A stretch of 30,619 nucleotides of DNA, from the NCBI GenBank assembly GCA_002718375.1, contig PBEI01000021.1, positions 1 through 30,619 on the forward strand. The letters run 5' to 3'. A program made the translations under genes and the position numbers. The DNA comes from Gammaproteobacteria bacterium. GTDB taxonomy: Bacteria; Pseudomonadota; Gammaproteobacteria; UBA11654. The notes under the pieces were generated by a model. The model saw only the letters and a program-made list of their open reading frames with translations. It was not told the origin of the DNA and searched no databases. Position 1 is the first letter of the stretch, and every line of letters begins with the position of its first letter. This document shows positions 7,531 through 16,650 of the stretch, piece after piece.

Positions 7531-8830
7531 TTTTATTAATATCCATACCGAGATTATTAGCAGTTTCAATAAATGTTGGAAATGATGTGTCGATATTCTT
7601 GCAATCCTCAACCAGAATATCACCATCAGAAACAAGCGATGCCATTAGTGCGGTCATTGCAATTCTGTGATCACCAAAACTGTTGACCCGAGCACCTATA
7701 ATTGAGCCTCCATAGATATTCATACCATCTGGAAATTCATCAGTTGAGATTCTAAATTTATCCATCATTCTTATCATTGACCGAATTCTATCTGATTCTT
7801 TTACTCTCAGCTCTTCTGCATTTCTAATCGAGGTTTTTCCATTGGCCTGGCTCGCCGCTAAAACAATTAAAGGTAATTCATCGATTGAGCTTGATATCAG
7901 CTCTTTTGGTATATCAATTCCATTTAGTATTGAAGATTCTGTATAAATATCTCCAATAAGTTCGCCATTGATTATTCTTTCATTTGAAATCTGTATATTT
8001 GCACCCATCATTTTAAGGATCTTTATGAAACCTGTTCTTAATGGATTAAGACCAACATTATCAATTTTTATTTGACTGTCACTAGAGATGATTGATCCGA
8101 TGATGAAAAATGCAGCAGATGAAATATCGCCAGGAATTTCTATATGATTTGGCGTAATGAGTTTTCCAGGTACTAATTCAATTGAATCTGCTTTAACTGA
8201 GATATTGCACCCAAATTCAGTCAACATGATTTCAGTATGGTCTCTAGATTGTGGAGTTATTATCTTGAAAGCACCATCACCATAAAGACCAGCTAACATA
8301 ATTGAAGATTTAATTTGTGCGCTTGCAATTTCTATAGTGTGATCTACACATTTTAAAAAGGAAACTGGATTAATATATACAGGCGGTTTGCCTTCAGACG
8401 TTTTTATATCTGCATTCATTCTAAGTAAAGGATTCGTAACTCTATTCATCGGTCTTTGAGTGAGGGAATCATCACCTTTTAGAACAGAAGAAAAATTTTG
8501 AGCTGAAAGAACTCCCATCATTAATCTCATAGATGTTCCTGAGTTACCAAAGTTAAGTTCAACATTATCTCCATGTCTTTGTTCGAGATTATTTCCATCA
8601 ATAATCAATGAGTCTATATCTTCCTTAATATCAGCCCCAATGACTCGACAGGCATTGATAGTCGCGTCAATATCTGTTGAATTTAGGTAGCCTTTAATAC
8701 TCGTTCTTCCATTAGCAATGGATGAAATAATAATTGCCCTATGTGATATCGACTTATCACCAGGAACATTTATGCAGCCATTTATTTTTGTATTGGAAGT
8801 TGCTGAAAGACTATTTAACTTGATACTCAT
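7523..8830 (-). CDS. aroA: 3-phosphoshikimate 1-carboxyvinyltransferase (EPSP synthase)
   Basis: Sixth step of the shikimate pathway: shikimate-3-phosphate + PEP to EPSP. It has 435 residues. Visible motifs are PGDKSISHRA (23-32), NFGNSGTSMRL (93-103), SAQIKS, RDHTE, LNPLRTG, ELRVKESDRI and FGDHRIAM. GDKS, SAQxK and RDHTE are the marks used for the class II (Bacillus/Agrobacterium CP4-like) branch; E. coli class I has NAGTAMRP in the PEP/glyphosate loop. The loop glycine after GNS is retained, as in Bacillus, unlike the alanine of CP4. In Pseudomonas aroA is fused behind tyrA; here it is a separate gene with no tyrA. It overlaps pheA by four bases (ATGA), and cmk follows with an 8-nt overlap. 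Confidence 0.96.
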   Translation of the reverse strand: MSIKLNSLSATSNTKINGCINVPGDKSISHRAIIISSIANGRTSIKGYLNSTDIDATINACRVIGADIKEDIDSLIIDGNNLEQRHGDNVELNFGNSGTSMRLMMGVLSAQNFSSVLKGDDSLTQRPMNRVTNPLLRMNADIKTSEGKPPVYINPVSFLKCVDHTIEIASAQIKSSIMLAGLYGDGAFKIITPQSRDHTEIMLTEFGCNISVKADSIELVPGKLITPNHIEIPGDISSAAFFIIGSIISSDSQIKIDNVGLNPLRTGFIKILKMMGANIQISNERIINGELIGDIYTESSILNGIDIPKELISSSIDELPLIVLAASQANGKTSIRNAEELRVKESDRIRSMIRMMDKFRISTDEFPDGMNIYGGSIIGARVNSFGDHRIAMTALMASLVSDGDILVEDCKNIDTSFPTFIETANNLGMDINKND

Positions 8831-9645
8831 GAACTTTTACAGCTGGGATAGCAACCTAGAATTTTGACATTTATATCTTGATCATCCAGAGTATTCATTG
8901 CATTTTGAATATTTTTATCATCAATATGTCCTTCACAATCAATGAAAAAAACATAACGCCATAATTGACCTCTCAACGGTCGTGATTCAATTCTTAGCAG
9001 ATTTATATCTTCGGTAGCAAAAGGCTTTAGGAGATTATATAAAGATCCAGATGCATCACTATTTGGCGGAGTAATTATCAAAGAAATCTTACTGTTATCA
9101 GATTTATCTTGCTGTGTATGGCTCAATATAATAAATCGAGTTGTATTTTCTTTTGAGTCTTCGATATTTTCATTGAGTAAATTTAAACTATATAAATTAG
9201 CTAGATTATTTGAGCCAATACACGCTTCATTATGCGAGGTTATTCTTTCGGCACCTTCAGAGTTGCTTAATACTGGAATCAATTGAGCATTTGGGAGATT
9301 ATTCTTAAGCCATTTTTGGCATTGCCCGAATGACTGTGGATGTGAATAGATCATTTGTATCTCACTGATATCATTGGTTTTTGCAACTAAGCACTGATTG
9401 ATTCTGATTTGTATTTCATCATAGACTTGTATATCCGAACCAATCAGTAAATCATGAGTGTTGTTTACAGATCCCTCAAAAGAATTCTCAATAGGAACTA
9501 TTCCATAGTCTGAATCATTCAGTTCAACACTTCTGAATACATCTCCAATAGTTTTCTGAGAAACTTGAACAAGATCATCACCAAAATACTTAGTCAGAGC
9601 AATTTGGGTGAATGATCCCTTTGGTCCTAAATATGAAACACGCAT
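8827..9645 (-). CDS. pheA: Prephenate dehydratase, monofunctional, with ACT domain
   Basis: Converts prephenate to phenylpyruvate, the committed step to phenylalanine. It has 272 residues, beginning directly with the dehydratase domain at VSYLGPKGSFTQIA (3-16). PIENSFEGSVN holds part of the active site and TTRFIIL is the catalytic Thr-Arg-Phe motif near residue 170. The C-terminal ACT domain has SGSLYNLLKPF, where the family has GALxxxL, and ESRP followed by YVFFIDCEGH, the Phe-binding feedback site. Most gammaproteobacterial PheA proteins carry about 90 extra N-terminal residues of chorismate mutase. They are absent here, and only three bases separate this ATG from the serA stop, so they are not lost by mis-starting. 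No good Shine-Dalgarno sequence. Confidence 0.95.
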   Translation of the reverse strand: MRVSYLGPKGSFTQIALTKYFGDDLVQVSQKTIGDVFRSVELNDSDYGIVPIENSFEGSVNNTHDLLIGSDIQVYDEIQIRINQCLVAKTNDISEIQMIYSHPQSFGQCQKWLKNNLPNAQLIPVLSNSEGAERITSHNEACIGSNNLANLYSLNLLNENIEDSKENTTRFIILSHTQQDKSDNSKISLIITPPNSDASGSLYNLLKPFATEDINLLRIESRPLRGQLWRYVFFIDCEGHIDDKNIQNAMNTLDDQDINVKILGCYPSCKSS

Positions 9646-9648
9646 AAC

Positions 9649-10812
9649 TTAAAAAAGTATATTAGTTTTCATGACGCCTTTTATATTAGATATCTCATGT
9701 AAAACAATTTCTTTAATTGGTTTATCAACATTTAGGATAGTATAGCCAATTTCATCCAATACCTTATGAGAGAGGTCGTCGATATTGATTCCTGCATTAC
9801 CCAAGATGGATGTAAACTGGCCTATAATATTTGGCACATTTTTATTTGTAATTGTGAGTCGATGCGGTGAATTGACACCTAATTTAACATCAGGAAAATT
9901 CACAGAATTAAATATATTGCCAGTTTCAAGATAAGATTTAAGACTGCTTGCGACCATTACAGCACAATTTATTTCAGCTTCCTTTGTAGACGCACCCAAA
10001 TGCGGCATTACAAGGACATCTTCATGATTAATCATTGCCTCAGTGGGAAAATCAGTTACGTAAGTCTTAATTTTATTTGAATCAAGATTTTTTAAAACAG
10101 CATCAGAGTCAACAATTGCTTCTCTAGATAGATTGATAACAATAGTTCCATCTCTGAGTGTTTTGATTTCATTATCTCCAATGAAGTTTTCAGTTTCTTT
10201 CTTGTAAGGTATGTGAATAGTAATGATATCTGAGATGGTTAGTAATTCTTTCAGGTCACTTACTTTTTGAACTCCAGGCTGAAGATTGATCGCATTATCA
10301 ACAGTGATAAGAGGGTCATAACCAATTACATTCATTCCAAGATCATATGCCGCATTGGAAACTTTTACACCTATCTGACCCAAACCAATTACACCAAGAG
10401 TTTTTGTTGGTAACTCAAAACCAACATATTCTTTTTTCCCATGCTCAATATCATCTTTTAGATTCTCTGAGTGTTTAACTGATTCAACATATTTGATGGC
10501 GTTATGTATATTTCTGGCAGTGATTAATATAGAGGCTAAAACAAGCTCTTTGACAGCATTAGAATTAGCGCCAGGAGCATTAAATACTGGAATTGCATTT
10601 TCAGTATATTTATCAATTGGAATATTGTTTACACCTGAGCCAGCTCTACCAACTGCTTTTAATGCTATTGGAATATCCATTTCATGAATATCAAATGAAC
10701 GCAGGATGATTGCATCTGGGTTTGTGACATCACCACCACAATGATATTCATTTGATCCAAAGACGTTAAGGCCTTCTTGGGCAATGTTATTGAGCTTTAA
10801 GATTTTGTACAT
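9649..10812 (-). CDS. serA: D-3-phosphoglycerate dehydrogenase
   Basis: First step of serine synthesis: 3-phosphoglycerate + NAD+ to 3-phosphohydroxypyruvate. It has 387 residues from the preferred start. GRAGSGVNNI (55-64) and the NAD loop GLGQIG (143-148) are visible. Catalytic residues appear to be Arg230 in INLSREAIV, Glu258 in DFPTE and His271 in MPHLGAST. An ACT-like domain fills about 317-387, and the intervening ASB domain of long PGDHs is absent. A start nine codons upstream (10839) would overlap serC by 26 nt. ATG 10812 is preferred because it follows the serC stop by one base (TAG-A-ATG) and begins with the usual short strand MYKILKLN. Placing serA between serC and pheA joins the first two serine-pathway enzymes in one transcript. 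Confidence 0.94.
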   Translation of the reverse strand: MYKILKLNNIAQEGLNVFGSNEYHCGGDVTNPDAIILRSFDIHEMDIPIALKAVGRAGSGVNNIPIDKYTENAIPVFNAPGANSNAVKELVLASILITARNIHNAIKYVESVKHSENLKDDIEHGKKEYVGFELPTKTLGVIGLGQIGVKVSNAAYDLGMNVIGYDPLITVDNAINLQPGVQKVSDLKELLTISDIITIHIPYKKETENFIGDNEIKTLRDGTIVINLSREAIVDSDAVLKNLDSNKIKTYVTDFPTEAMINHEDVLVMPHLGASTKEAEINCAVMVASSLKSYLETGNIFNSVNFPDVKLGVNSPHRLTITNKNVPNIIGQFTSILGNAGINIDDLSHKVLDEIGYTILNVDKPIKEIVLHEISNIKGVMKTNILF

Positions 10813-10813
10813 T

Positions 10814-11890
10814 CTATTCGTGTAATTTTGCAAATTCATCCATGAAGGATATTAATCTTTTAATTCCTTCGATTGGCATCGCATTGTACACACTTGCACG
10901 CATTCCTCCAACGGTTCTATGGCCCTTCAGATTCAATAGACCTAATTCTTCTGCAGATGAAAGAAATTTATCATCGAGACCATCCCTAGAGAGAGTAAAT
11001 GGTATATTCATCCAAGATCTATAAGTCTTTGACACAGGATTGTTGTAAAACTCTGATTGATCAATGTAGTCATAGAGCAGATCTGACTTCAATTTATTCA
11101 TTCGAGCCATTTCTTCAACACCCCCTTGCTCATGTATCCAATCAAATACCAAACCTGAAACGTACCAAGAAAAAACTGGAGATGTATTGAGCATTGATGC
11201 TTCATTGGCATGAGCTGAATAATTAAACATGGGCAGTAATTCTGTATTTACACCTGATAAGAGTTTATTTTTTACAATAACGATGGTTACACCAGCTATG
11301 CCTAGATTTTTCTGAGCGCCTGCAAAAATTAAATCATACTTATTAACGTTTATGGGTCTGGAGGCAATTGTTGATGACATGTCACATATGACAGGTGAGC
11401 TTGTTTCAATTGGATCATGAATTTCCAATCCATGAACTGTCTCATTAGCACAATAGAAAAAGTAATCTGCATTATCTGAGATATTCCAACTATTTAAATC
11501 CGCTACATCTGTAAAGTTATTTGAAGATGAATCAGATACTATATTGACATCCGATATCTTACTTGCATATTTGCTTGCCTTTTTCGACCATGCTCCAGTT
11601 ACAAGATAATCAAGTACACCATTTTTAGAAAAATTCATCGGGATAAGAGCAAACTGATGTGTAGCTCCACCTTGAAGAAATAGAACAGAATACTCTTCGC
11701 TTATATTCAGTAAATTCCTCAATGAAGATTCAGAAGATTTAGCGAACTCCTTAAAAGCATCACTTCTGTGAGATACTTCAATGATTGACATTCCACGATC
11801 AAAGTCATCAAGTCCAAGATTTATCTTATCTATTACTGAATCAGGAATTACTGCAGGGCCAGCAGAAAAGTTGAATATATCTTTTGACAT
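10814..11890 (-). CDS. serC: Phosphoserine aminotransferase
   Basis: A PLP enzyme turning 3-phosphohydroxypyruvate and glutamate into phosphoserine; in gammaproteobacteria it also serves PLP biosynthesis. It has 358 residues. NFSAGPAVIP (7-16), EVSHRS (38-43), FLQGGATHQF (71-80) and the PLP lysine Lys194 in FAGAQKNLGIAGV are all as in the family, and HRTVGGMRASVYNAM near the C-terminus matches the consensus. It lies 2 nt after gyrA, and the next gene serA follows its stop after a single base. The start has a strong GAGGAG five bases upstream, formed by the last two gyrA codons. Confidence 0.97.
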   Translation of the reverse strand: MSKDIFNFSAGPAVIPDSVIDKINLGLDDFDRGMSIIEVSHRSDAFKEFAKSSESSLRNLLNISEEYSVLFLQGGATHQFALIPMNFSKNGVLDYLVTGAWSKKASKYASKISDVNIVSDSSSNNFTDVADLNSWNISDNADYFFYCANETVHGLEIHDPIETSSPVICDMSSTIASRPINVNKYDLIFAGAQKNLGIAGVTIVIVKNKLLSGVNTELLPMFNYSAHANEASMLNTSPVFSWYVSGLVFDWIHEQGGVEEMARMNKLKSDLLYDYIDQSEFYNNPVSKTYRSWMNIPFTLSRDGLDDKFLSSAEELGLLNLKGHRTVGGMRASVYNAMPIEGIKRLISFMDEFAKLHE

Positions 11891-11892
11891 AT

Positions 11893-14421
11893 TTACTCCT
11901 CATCATCTTCACTGATGACTTTCTCCATGCCCAACAATTTATCGTCTTCAGACAGTCTTATAAGTCTGACACCCTGAGTATTTCTTCCAATAATAGATAT
12001 ATCATCAGTTCGAGTCCGAATCAGGTTACCTGAGGTACTAATGAACATGACTTCATCGCCTGTACTAACCTGTTTTGTACCAATCAAGTTTCCATTTCTA
12101 TCCGATGTTTGGATTGCAATTACGCCTTTCCCACCTCTTTTTTGAATAGAGAATTCATCTGTTAATGTCTGTTTACCATAACCATTTTCAGTTGCTACAA
12201 GAATATTTCCTTCCTCAAGGACAACAAGAGAAATAATTTTCTGATTTTTATCAATCCGCATACCTCTGACACCTTGCGATACTCGTCCCATTGGCCTTGC
12301 ATCAGATTCTTTAAACCTAATTGATTTACCAGAATTTGAGAAAAGCATAATCTCTTTAGTGCCATCAGTTATCTCTGCATTGACAACGCGATCTCCATCT
12401 CTGAGTTTGATTGCTTTAATACCAGATTTCATGGGTCTTGAGTAAGCAGATAATTTTGTTTTCTTGACGCTCCCTGTTTCTGTCGCCATGAATATGAATT
12501 GATCATCATTGAATTCTTTCACAGGAAGAACTGCTTGAATACGTTCATCCTTTTCTAATGGTAAGAGATTTACAATTGGTCGCCCTTTTGCGTTTCTTCC
12601 ACCTCTAGGAAGGCGATATACTTTTATCCAATAAACTTTTCCATAACTTGAAAAGCAAAGCAATGTGTCATGTGTATTGGCCACAAATAATTTTGAAACA
12701 AAGTCCTCATCCTTCAATGATGCTGCACGCTTACCAGTTCCACCTCGATTCTGAGCTTGGTAAGTGTCAAGTGGCTGTGTTTTTGCGTAACCTTCTTTTG
12801 ATAATGTCACGATGAGATCTTCTTCTGGTATAAGATCTTCATCAGTCAGGTCTGAATAGAATTCAACAATCTCTGTTCTTCTTTCATCACCATATGTTTC
12901 CTGTGTTTTAATTAGTTCTTCTCTAATAACAGATGTCAGCTCGTCTGGATTAGAGAGAATCATAGTGAATCGCTTGATATCCTCAAGTAAGTCAGAATAT
13001 TCGTTAAAAATACTTTCCTGTTCAAGTCCAGTTAAGCGATTAAGTTTTAAATCAAGAATGGCTTTGGCCTGCTCCGAAGAAAGTCGATATTTACTTTTTT
13101 CGATACCAAAGTTTTCAATATTCAAAAGGTGTTTAGGAATGGTGGAAACATTTCCAGCTTTCTTCAGCATGTCTTTGACTTTTCCTACTTTCCATAGTTT
13201 AGAAACTAATGCTTTTTGTGCTTCTGCAGGCGTTTTAGATTTCTTAATGATGGCAATCATTTCATCGATATTTGTCAAAGCAATTGTCTGGCCCTCTAAT
13301 ATGTGAGCTCTGTTAATAGACCGATTCAGCTCATAGATGGTTCTTTTGGTTACCACATCACGCCTATGTGAGAGGAATGCATCAAGCATTTCTTTAAGAT
13401 TCATTAGTTTCGGCTGTCCATTAGACAGAGCGACCATATTGATAGAGAATGTGCTTTCTAAAAGCGTTTGCTTATACAAATTATTTAAAAGCACATCAGA
13501 AACTGTTCCTCTCTTGAGATCAATTACAACCCTTAGTCCATCTTTATCAGATTCATCTCGAATTTCTGAGATGCCTTCTATTTTCTTATCTCTGACCAGT
13601 TCAGCAATCTTTTCAATTAATCTGGCTTTATTAACCTGGTATGGAAGCTCAGAAACAACGATAGATTCACGGTCTCCATTTTCTTCAATCGAGGTTTTTG
13701 CTCTAACATGAACACGCCCTCTTCCAGTTTCATAAGCTTGTTTAATTCCATCTATACCATGGATTGTGGCAGCAGTTGGAAAATCTGGCGCAGGAATGAG
13801 TTTAATCAGGTCATCGATGCTTGCTTGTTCATTGTCCAGTATAAATAGGCATCCATCGATGATTTCTTTTAAGTTATGAGGTGGAATATTGGTGGCCATA
13901 CCAACGGCGATTCCAGCAGATCCATTGATCAGGAGATTGGGTAACCGAGTTGGTAGTACCGCAGGTTCTTCTTCAGATTCATCATAGTTGGGAATAAAAT
14001 CAACTGTATCCTTGTCGATATCAGCAAGAAGTTCTTGAGTGATCTTTTCCATCCTAACTTCTGTGTATCGCATAGCAGCTGCTCTATCACCATCGATTGA
14101 TCCAAAGTTTCCTTGACCATCAACAAGGGTATATCGCAGTGAAAAGTCCTGAGCCATTCTTACAATGGTTTCATAAACTGCACTGTCTCCATGAGGGTGA
14201 TATTTACCAATTACATCACCAACGATTCTGGCAGACTTCTTGTAAGCTTTCGTATGATCATTACCAAGTACTTTCATAGCATAGAGGACTCTTCTATGAA
14301 CTGGTTTCAATCCATCTCTGACATCAGGCAATGCTCGTCCAATAATTACACTCATTGCATAATCCAGATAGGATTTCTTCATTTCATCTTCTAAATTAAT
14401 CTGAGAAATTTTATCTGTCAT
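11893..14421 (-). CDS. gyrA: DNA gyrase subunit A
   Basis: Breakage-reunion subunit of gyrase, which introduces negative supercoils with GyrB. It has 842 residues (E. coli 875). The catalytic tyrosine is Tyr119 in [11 protein letters not shown]. The quinolone-resistance region [17 protein letters not shown] carries Ser80 and Glu84 at the places of E. coli Ser83 and Asp87, so the serine is the susceptible type. The C-terminal wrapping domain contains QKRGGKG, a GyrA-box with Lys in place of the second residue Arg; this box is what distinguishes GyrA from ParC. The protein ends in an acidic tail SEDDEE. It opens the long minus-strand run and is divergent from ubiG, as in Pseudomonas. No Shine-Dalgarno sequence is visible before the ATG. 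Confidence 0.98.
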   Translation of the reverse strand: MTDKISQINLEDEMKKSYLDYAMSVIIGRALPDVRDGLKPVHRRVLYAMKVLGNDHTKAYKKSARIVGDVIGKYHPHGDSAVYETIVRMAQDFSLRYTLVDGQGNFGSIDGDRAAAMRYTEVRMEKITQELLADIDKDTVDFIPNYDESEEEPAVLPTRLPNLLINGSAGIAVGMATNIPPHNLKEIIDGCLFILDNEQASIDDLIKLIPAPDFPTAATIHGIDGIKQAYETGRGRVHVRAKTSIEENGDRESIVVSELPYQVNKARLIEKIAELVRDKKIEGISEIRDESDKDGLRVVIDLKRGTVSDVLLNNLYKQTLLESTFSINMVALSNGQPKLMNLKEMLDAFLSHRRDVVTKRTIYELNRSINRAHILEGQTIALTNIDEMIAIIKKSKTPAEAQKALVSKLWKVGKVKDMLKKAGNVSTIPKHLLNIENFGIEKSKYRLSSEQAKAILDLKLNRLTGLEQESIFNEYSDLLEDIKRFTMILSNPDELTSVIREELIKTQETYGDERRTEIVEFYSDLTDEDLIPEEDLIVTLSKEGYAKTQPLDTYQAQNRGGTGKRAASLKDEDFVSKLFVANTHDTLLCFSSYGKVYWIKVYRLPRGGRNAKGRPIVNLLPLEKDERIQAVLPVKEFNDDQFIFMATETGSVKKTKLSAYSRPMKSGIKAIKLRDGDRVVNAEITDGTKEIMLFSNSGKSIRFKESDARPMGRVSQGVRGMRIDKNQKIISLVVLEEGNILVATENGYGKQTLTDEFSIQKRGGKGVIAIQTSDRNGNLIGTKQVSTGDEVMFISTSGNLIRTRTDDISIIGRNTQGVRLIRLSEDDKLLGMEKVISEDDEE
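11896..11901 (-). promoter_or_regulatory. Ribosome binding site of serC inside the end of gyrA
   Basis: On the minus strand GAGGAG is formed by the two final Glu codons of gyrA just before its TAA, and lies five bases before the serC ATG at 11890. It is one of the few clear Shine-Dalgarno sequences in the window. It ties the acidic gyrA tail to serC initiation. Confidence 0.75.
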
Positions 14422-14563
14422 GGCACTAATTAGTTTATTTTTACGAATGTTAAATTGTAGCTTTTCAATACACAGGTATATGAATGAATATCTATGTATA
14501 ATTTTAACACATCATTAATGGTTTTTTACGTTTAAAACCCTATTAAATAAGGATTTATGATCA
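14422..14563. promoter_or_regulatory. gyrA / ubiG divergent promoter region
   Basis: This 142-bp spacer is among the longest in the window. For gyrA (minus strand) TACAAT at 14459-14454 is a likely -10. TTCATA sits 19 bp upstream, which is long, and the transcript leader would be about 25 nt. For ubiG (plus strand) a perfect TATAAT lies at 14497-14502 without a recognisable -35, giving a leader of about 55 nt. That leader contains GGTTTT (14520-14525) and AAAACC (14534-14539), a 6-bp stem with an 8-nt loop and no U-tract. AAGGA at 14548-14552 can serve either the ubiG ATG at 14564 or an out-of-frame ATG at 14557 that opens a 7-codon frame. Confidence 0.5.
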
Positions 14564-15280
14564 ATGGATCAGAGAGATAATATCAATACAGAGGAAGTAG
14601 ATAAGTTCAATGATTTAGCGAACGAATGGTGGAATCCATACGGAAGTTTTGCACCACTCCATAAACTCAATCCACTTCGTTTCGAATACATACGAGCAAA
14701 TAGTAGCTTAGACGGAAAAACAGCTATTGATGTTGGATGTGGCGGTGGAATACTCACTGAAGCACTTGCGAGTGTCGCATCTGAGGTTCACGGAATTGAT
14801 ATGGCCAAAAAGGGCTTAGCAGTTGCAAATATTCATAAAGACAAATCAAATATAACGAATATTAAATATAGTCAGAGCACAATCGAAGATTATGCCTTAA
14901 AACATGAGAATAAATTTGATGTCTTAACATGTATGGAAATGCTTGAGCATGTACCATCACCAGAAGAAACAATCAAAGCATGCTCTGATATTGTCATCGA
15001 AGGCGGAGACCTTTATTTTGCAACCATCAATAGGAATATAAAATCTTATGCCATGGCAATAATTGGTGCAGAGTACATACTTAATTTACTCCCAAAAGGA
15101 ACCCATGAATTTGATTGCTTCATCAAGCCATCAGAATTAGAAAAATGGTCAAAGTCAGCTGGGCTTGAACTAGTCGAGTTGATTGGAGTGACATACAACC
15201 CAATTACGACTGTATTTTCACTTTCGGACGATGTTGATGTCAATTACATGATGCATTTTAAAAAGATTAGCAATGACTAA
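14564..15280 (+). CDS. ubiG: Ubiquinone biosynthesis O-methyltransferase
   Basis: A SAM-dependent enzyme performing the two O-methylations of ubiquinone synthesis at the inner membrane. It has 238 residues. EWWNPYGSFAPLHKLNPLR near the N-terminus is the UbiG signature, and motif I is DVGCGGG (56-62). MEMLEHVPSP and TINRNIKSYAMAIIGAEYIL agree with the family, whose insertion after the latter contacts membrane lipid. Start: ATG 14564 with AAGGA about 11 bases upstream; the nearer ATG at 14557 is out of frame. It implies an aerobic, ubiquinone-based respiratory chain. The stop overlaps the gph start by eight bases (ATGACTAA). Confidence 0.96.
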   Translation: MDQRDNINTEEVDKFNDLANEWWNPYGSFAPLHKLNPLRFEYIRANSSLDGKTAIDVGCGGGILTEALASVASEVHGIDMAKKGLAVANIHKDKSNITNIKYSQSTIEDYALKHENKFDVLTCMEMLEHVPSPEETIKACSDIVIEGGDLYFATINRNIKSYAMAIIGAEYILNLLPKGTHEFDCFIKPSELEKWSKSAGLELVELIGVTYNPITTVFSLSDDVDVNYMMHFKKISND

Positions 15281-15926
15281 TAAAAAAATTGTTTTGTTTG
15301 ATCTTGATGGAACACTAATTGATACCGCTCCTGATATGTATTTAGCACTGAGCATTCTTTTGAGCGAAGAAAAAATGGAAACGGTCCCTTATGACAAAGT
15401 TAGACCTCAGGTTTCAAATGGAGTATTGGGTATATTTTCAGTCGCATTTAGTGATGATCCAGTTATAGAGAGTGATAGATATGAACGATATCTTGATATT
15501 TATGAATCTGTACTCGGTCAAGAATGTAAGCTATTTAATAATGCAAATAACCTTTTAGATAGTTTGGATTCAAAAGACATTGATTTTGGTATTGTGACCA
15601 ACAAATCAAGTCGATTCACAATGCCATTAATGAGGCAATATAATCTTCTAGACAGAATGCAAACTTTAGTATGCGGAGATCAAGTTAAGCAAAGAAAACC
15701 TAATCCTGAGCCATTGATAAAGGCGCTAAAAAATAGTGGCAAATCATATGATCGAAATAATGTGTATTATGTTGGTGATGCTCAAAAAGACATCGATGCA
15801 GCAAGAGCCGCACACTTTAGATCGATTGCTTGCACATATGGATATAGAGTCGCAGATGATAATCCAGCATCGTGGGAGGCAGAGTTTTTAATTGATGACC
15901 TAATTGAGGTAAATGAAATTGTCTGA
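15273..15926 (+). CDS. gph: Phosphoglycolate phosphatase (HAD family)
   Basis: Dephosphorylates 2-phosphoglycolate, which arises from DNA 3'-end repair. It has 217 residues. The HAD motifs are all present: VLFDLDGTLIDT with nucleophile Asp10 and acid/base Asp12, Thr109 in TNKSS, Lys142 in KPNPEP, and YVGDAQKDIDAA with the Mg-binding Asp169 and Asp173. The cap domain lies between motifs 1 and 2. Many HAD phosphatases look alike, and the name rests mainly on the conserved ubiG-gph-yciK order. The gene overlaps both neighbours, by 8 and 14 nt. Confidence 0.88.
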   Translation: MTNKKIVLFDLDGTLIDTAPDMYLALSILLSEEKMETVPYDKVRPQVSNGVLGIFSVAFSDDPVIESDRYERYLDIYESVLGQECKLFNNANNLLDSLDSKDIDFGIVTNKSSRFTMPLMRQYNLLDRMQTLVCGDQVKQRKPNPEPLIKALKNSGKSYDRNNVYYVGDAQKDIDAARAAHFRSIACTYGYRVADDNPASWEAEFLIDDLIEVNEIV

Positions 15927-16644
15927 ACTTCAGCTGAAAAATAAAATTATTATGGTTACGGGTGCTAATCAAGGGATAGGTAAAACAGCCTCTATAACCT
16001 ATGCAAGCCTTGGAGCCAAAGTAATTTTGCTTGGTAGGAGTCTTGAGTCACTTGAGGCCGTTTATGATGAAATCGTTGGGCTCAATTACACTGAACCGAT
16101 GATATCTCTTATGGACCTAGAAAAAGCAGATGGCAATGATTATCAAATGATTCTTGAAAACTTAATGAGTGAATTCGGTAAGTTAGATGGTTTACTATTG
16201 AATGCGAGTATACTGGGCGATCGCACACCAATCGCACATTATGATTCCGAAACTTGGGTTAGAACAATTCACGTCAACTTAACTGCTCAGTTTTTATTAA
16301 CCAAAACTCTATTGCCTGCATTATATGAATCAGATAGTGCATCTGTCATATTCACCTCAAGTGGTGTTGGAAAAATTGGAAAAGCATTTTGGGGTGCTTA
16401 TTCTGTTTCTAAGTTTGGCATTGAAGCACTGTCGCAGATCTTAAGCTCAGAGCATGAGGATGTATCAAATATTCGATTTAACTGCATTAATCCTGGCGCA
16501 ACTAGAACGAAGATGAGGAAAGAGGCCTATCCATATGAAGATGAGGATAAATTATTAGAGCCAATCGATTTGATGGGTAAATATGTTTGGTTGATTTCTG
16601 ATGAAAGCAGAGATATTACTGGTCAGAGTATTGATTGCCAGTAG
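15913..16644 (+). CDS. yciK: YciK-like short-chain dehydrogenase/reductase
   Basis: A classical SDR of 243 residues and unknown substrate. The cofactor loop TGANQGIG is at 16-23. LLNASIL replaces the usual NNAG at about 95-101. Catalytic residues are Ser149 or Ser150, Tyr163 and Lys167 in YSVSK. GRS at 41-43 after the second strand suggests NADP preference. Similarity to E. coli YciK and to the SDR that follows gph in Pseudomonas, plus position, gives the name. The start is supported by GAGG (15906-15909) four nucleotides before the ATG, within the last codons of gph. The gene ends six bases from the convergent scpB stop. Confidence 0.82.
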   Translation: MKLSELQLKNKIIMVTGANQGIGKTASITYASLGAKVILLGRSLESLEAVYDEIVGLNYTEPMISLMDLEKADGNDYQMILENLMSEFGKLDGLLLNASILGDRTPIAHYDSETWVRTIHVNLTAQFLLTKTLLPALYESDSASVIFTSSGVGKIGKAFWGAYSVSKFGIEALSQILSSEHEDVSNIRFNCINPGATRTKMRKEAYPYEDEDKLLEPIDLMGKYVWLISDESRDITGQSIDCQ

Positions 16645-16650
16645 ATATTT

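Noticed and set aside
6859..7635. A longer cmk frame with 35 more N-terminal residues
   Set aside because: The extra part lies wholly in aroA in another frame and resembles no cytidylate kinase; the ATG at 7530 aligns with the family start.
10813..10839. Nine-codon N-terminal extension of serA
   Set aside because: It would overlap serC by 26 nt; the ATG at 10812 directly after the serC stop fits the family N-terminus and the coupling pattern of the window.
13337..13711. A 124-codon plus-strand frame opposite gyrA, and similar antisense frames over pnp (25350-26012) and infB (28342-28752)
   Set aside because: Serine- and leucine-rich antisense shadows of strongly conserved genes; no family resemblance and no start signals.
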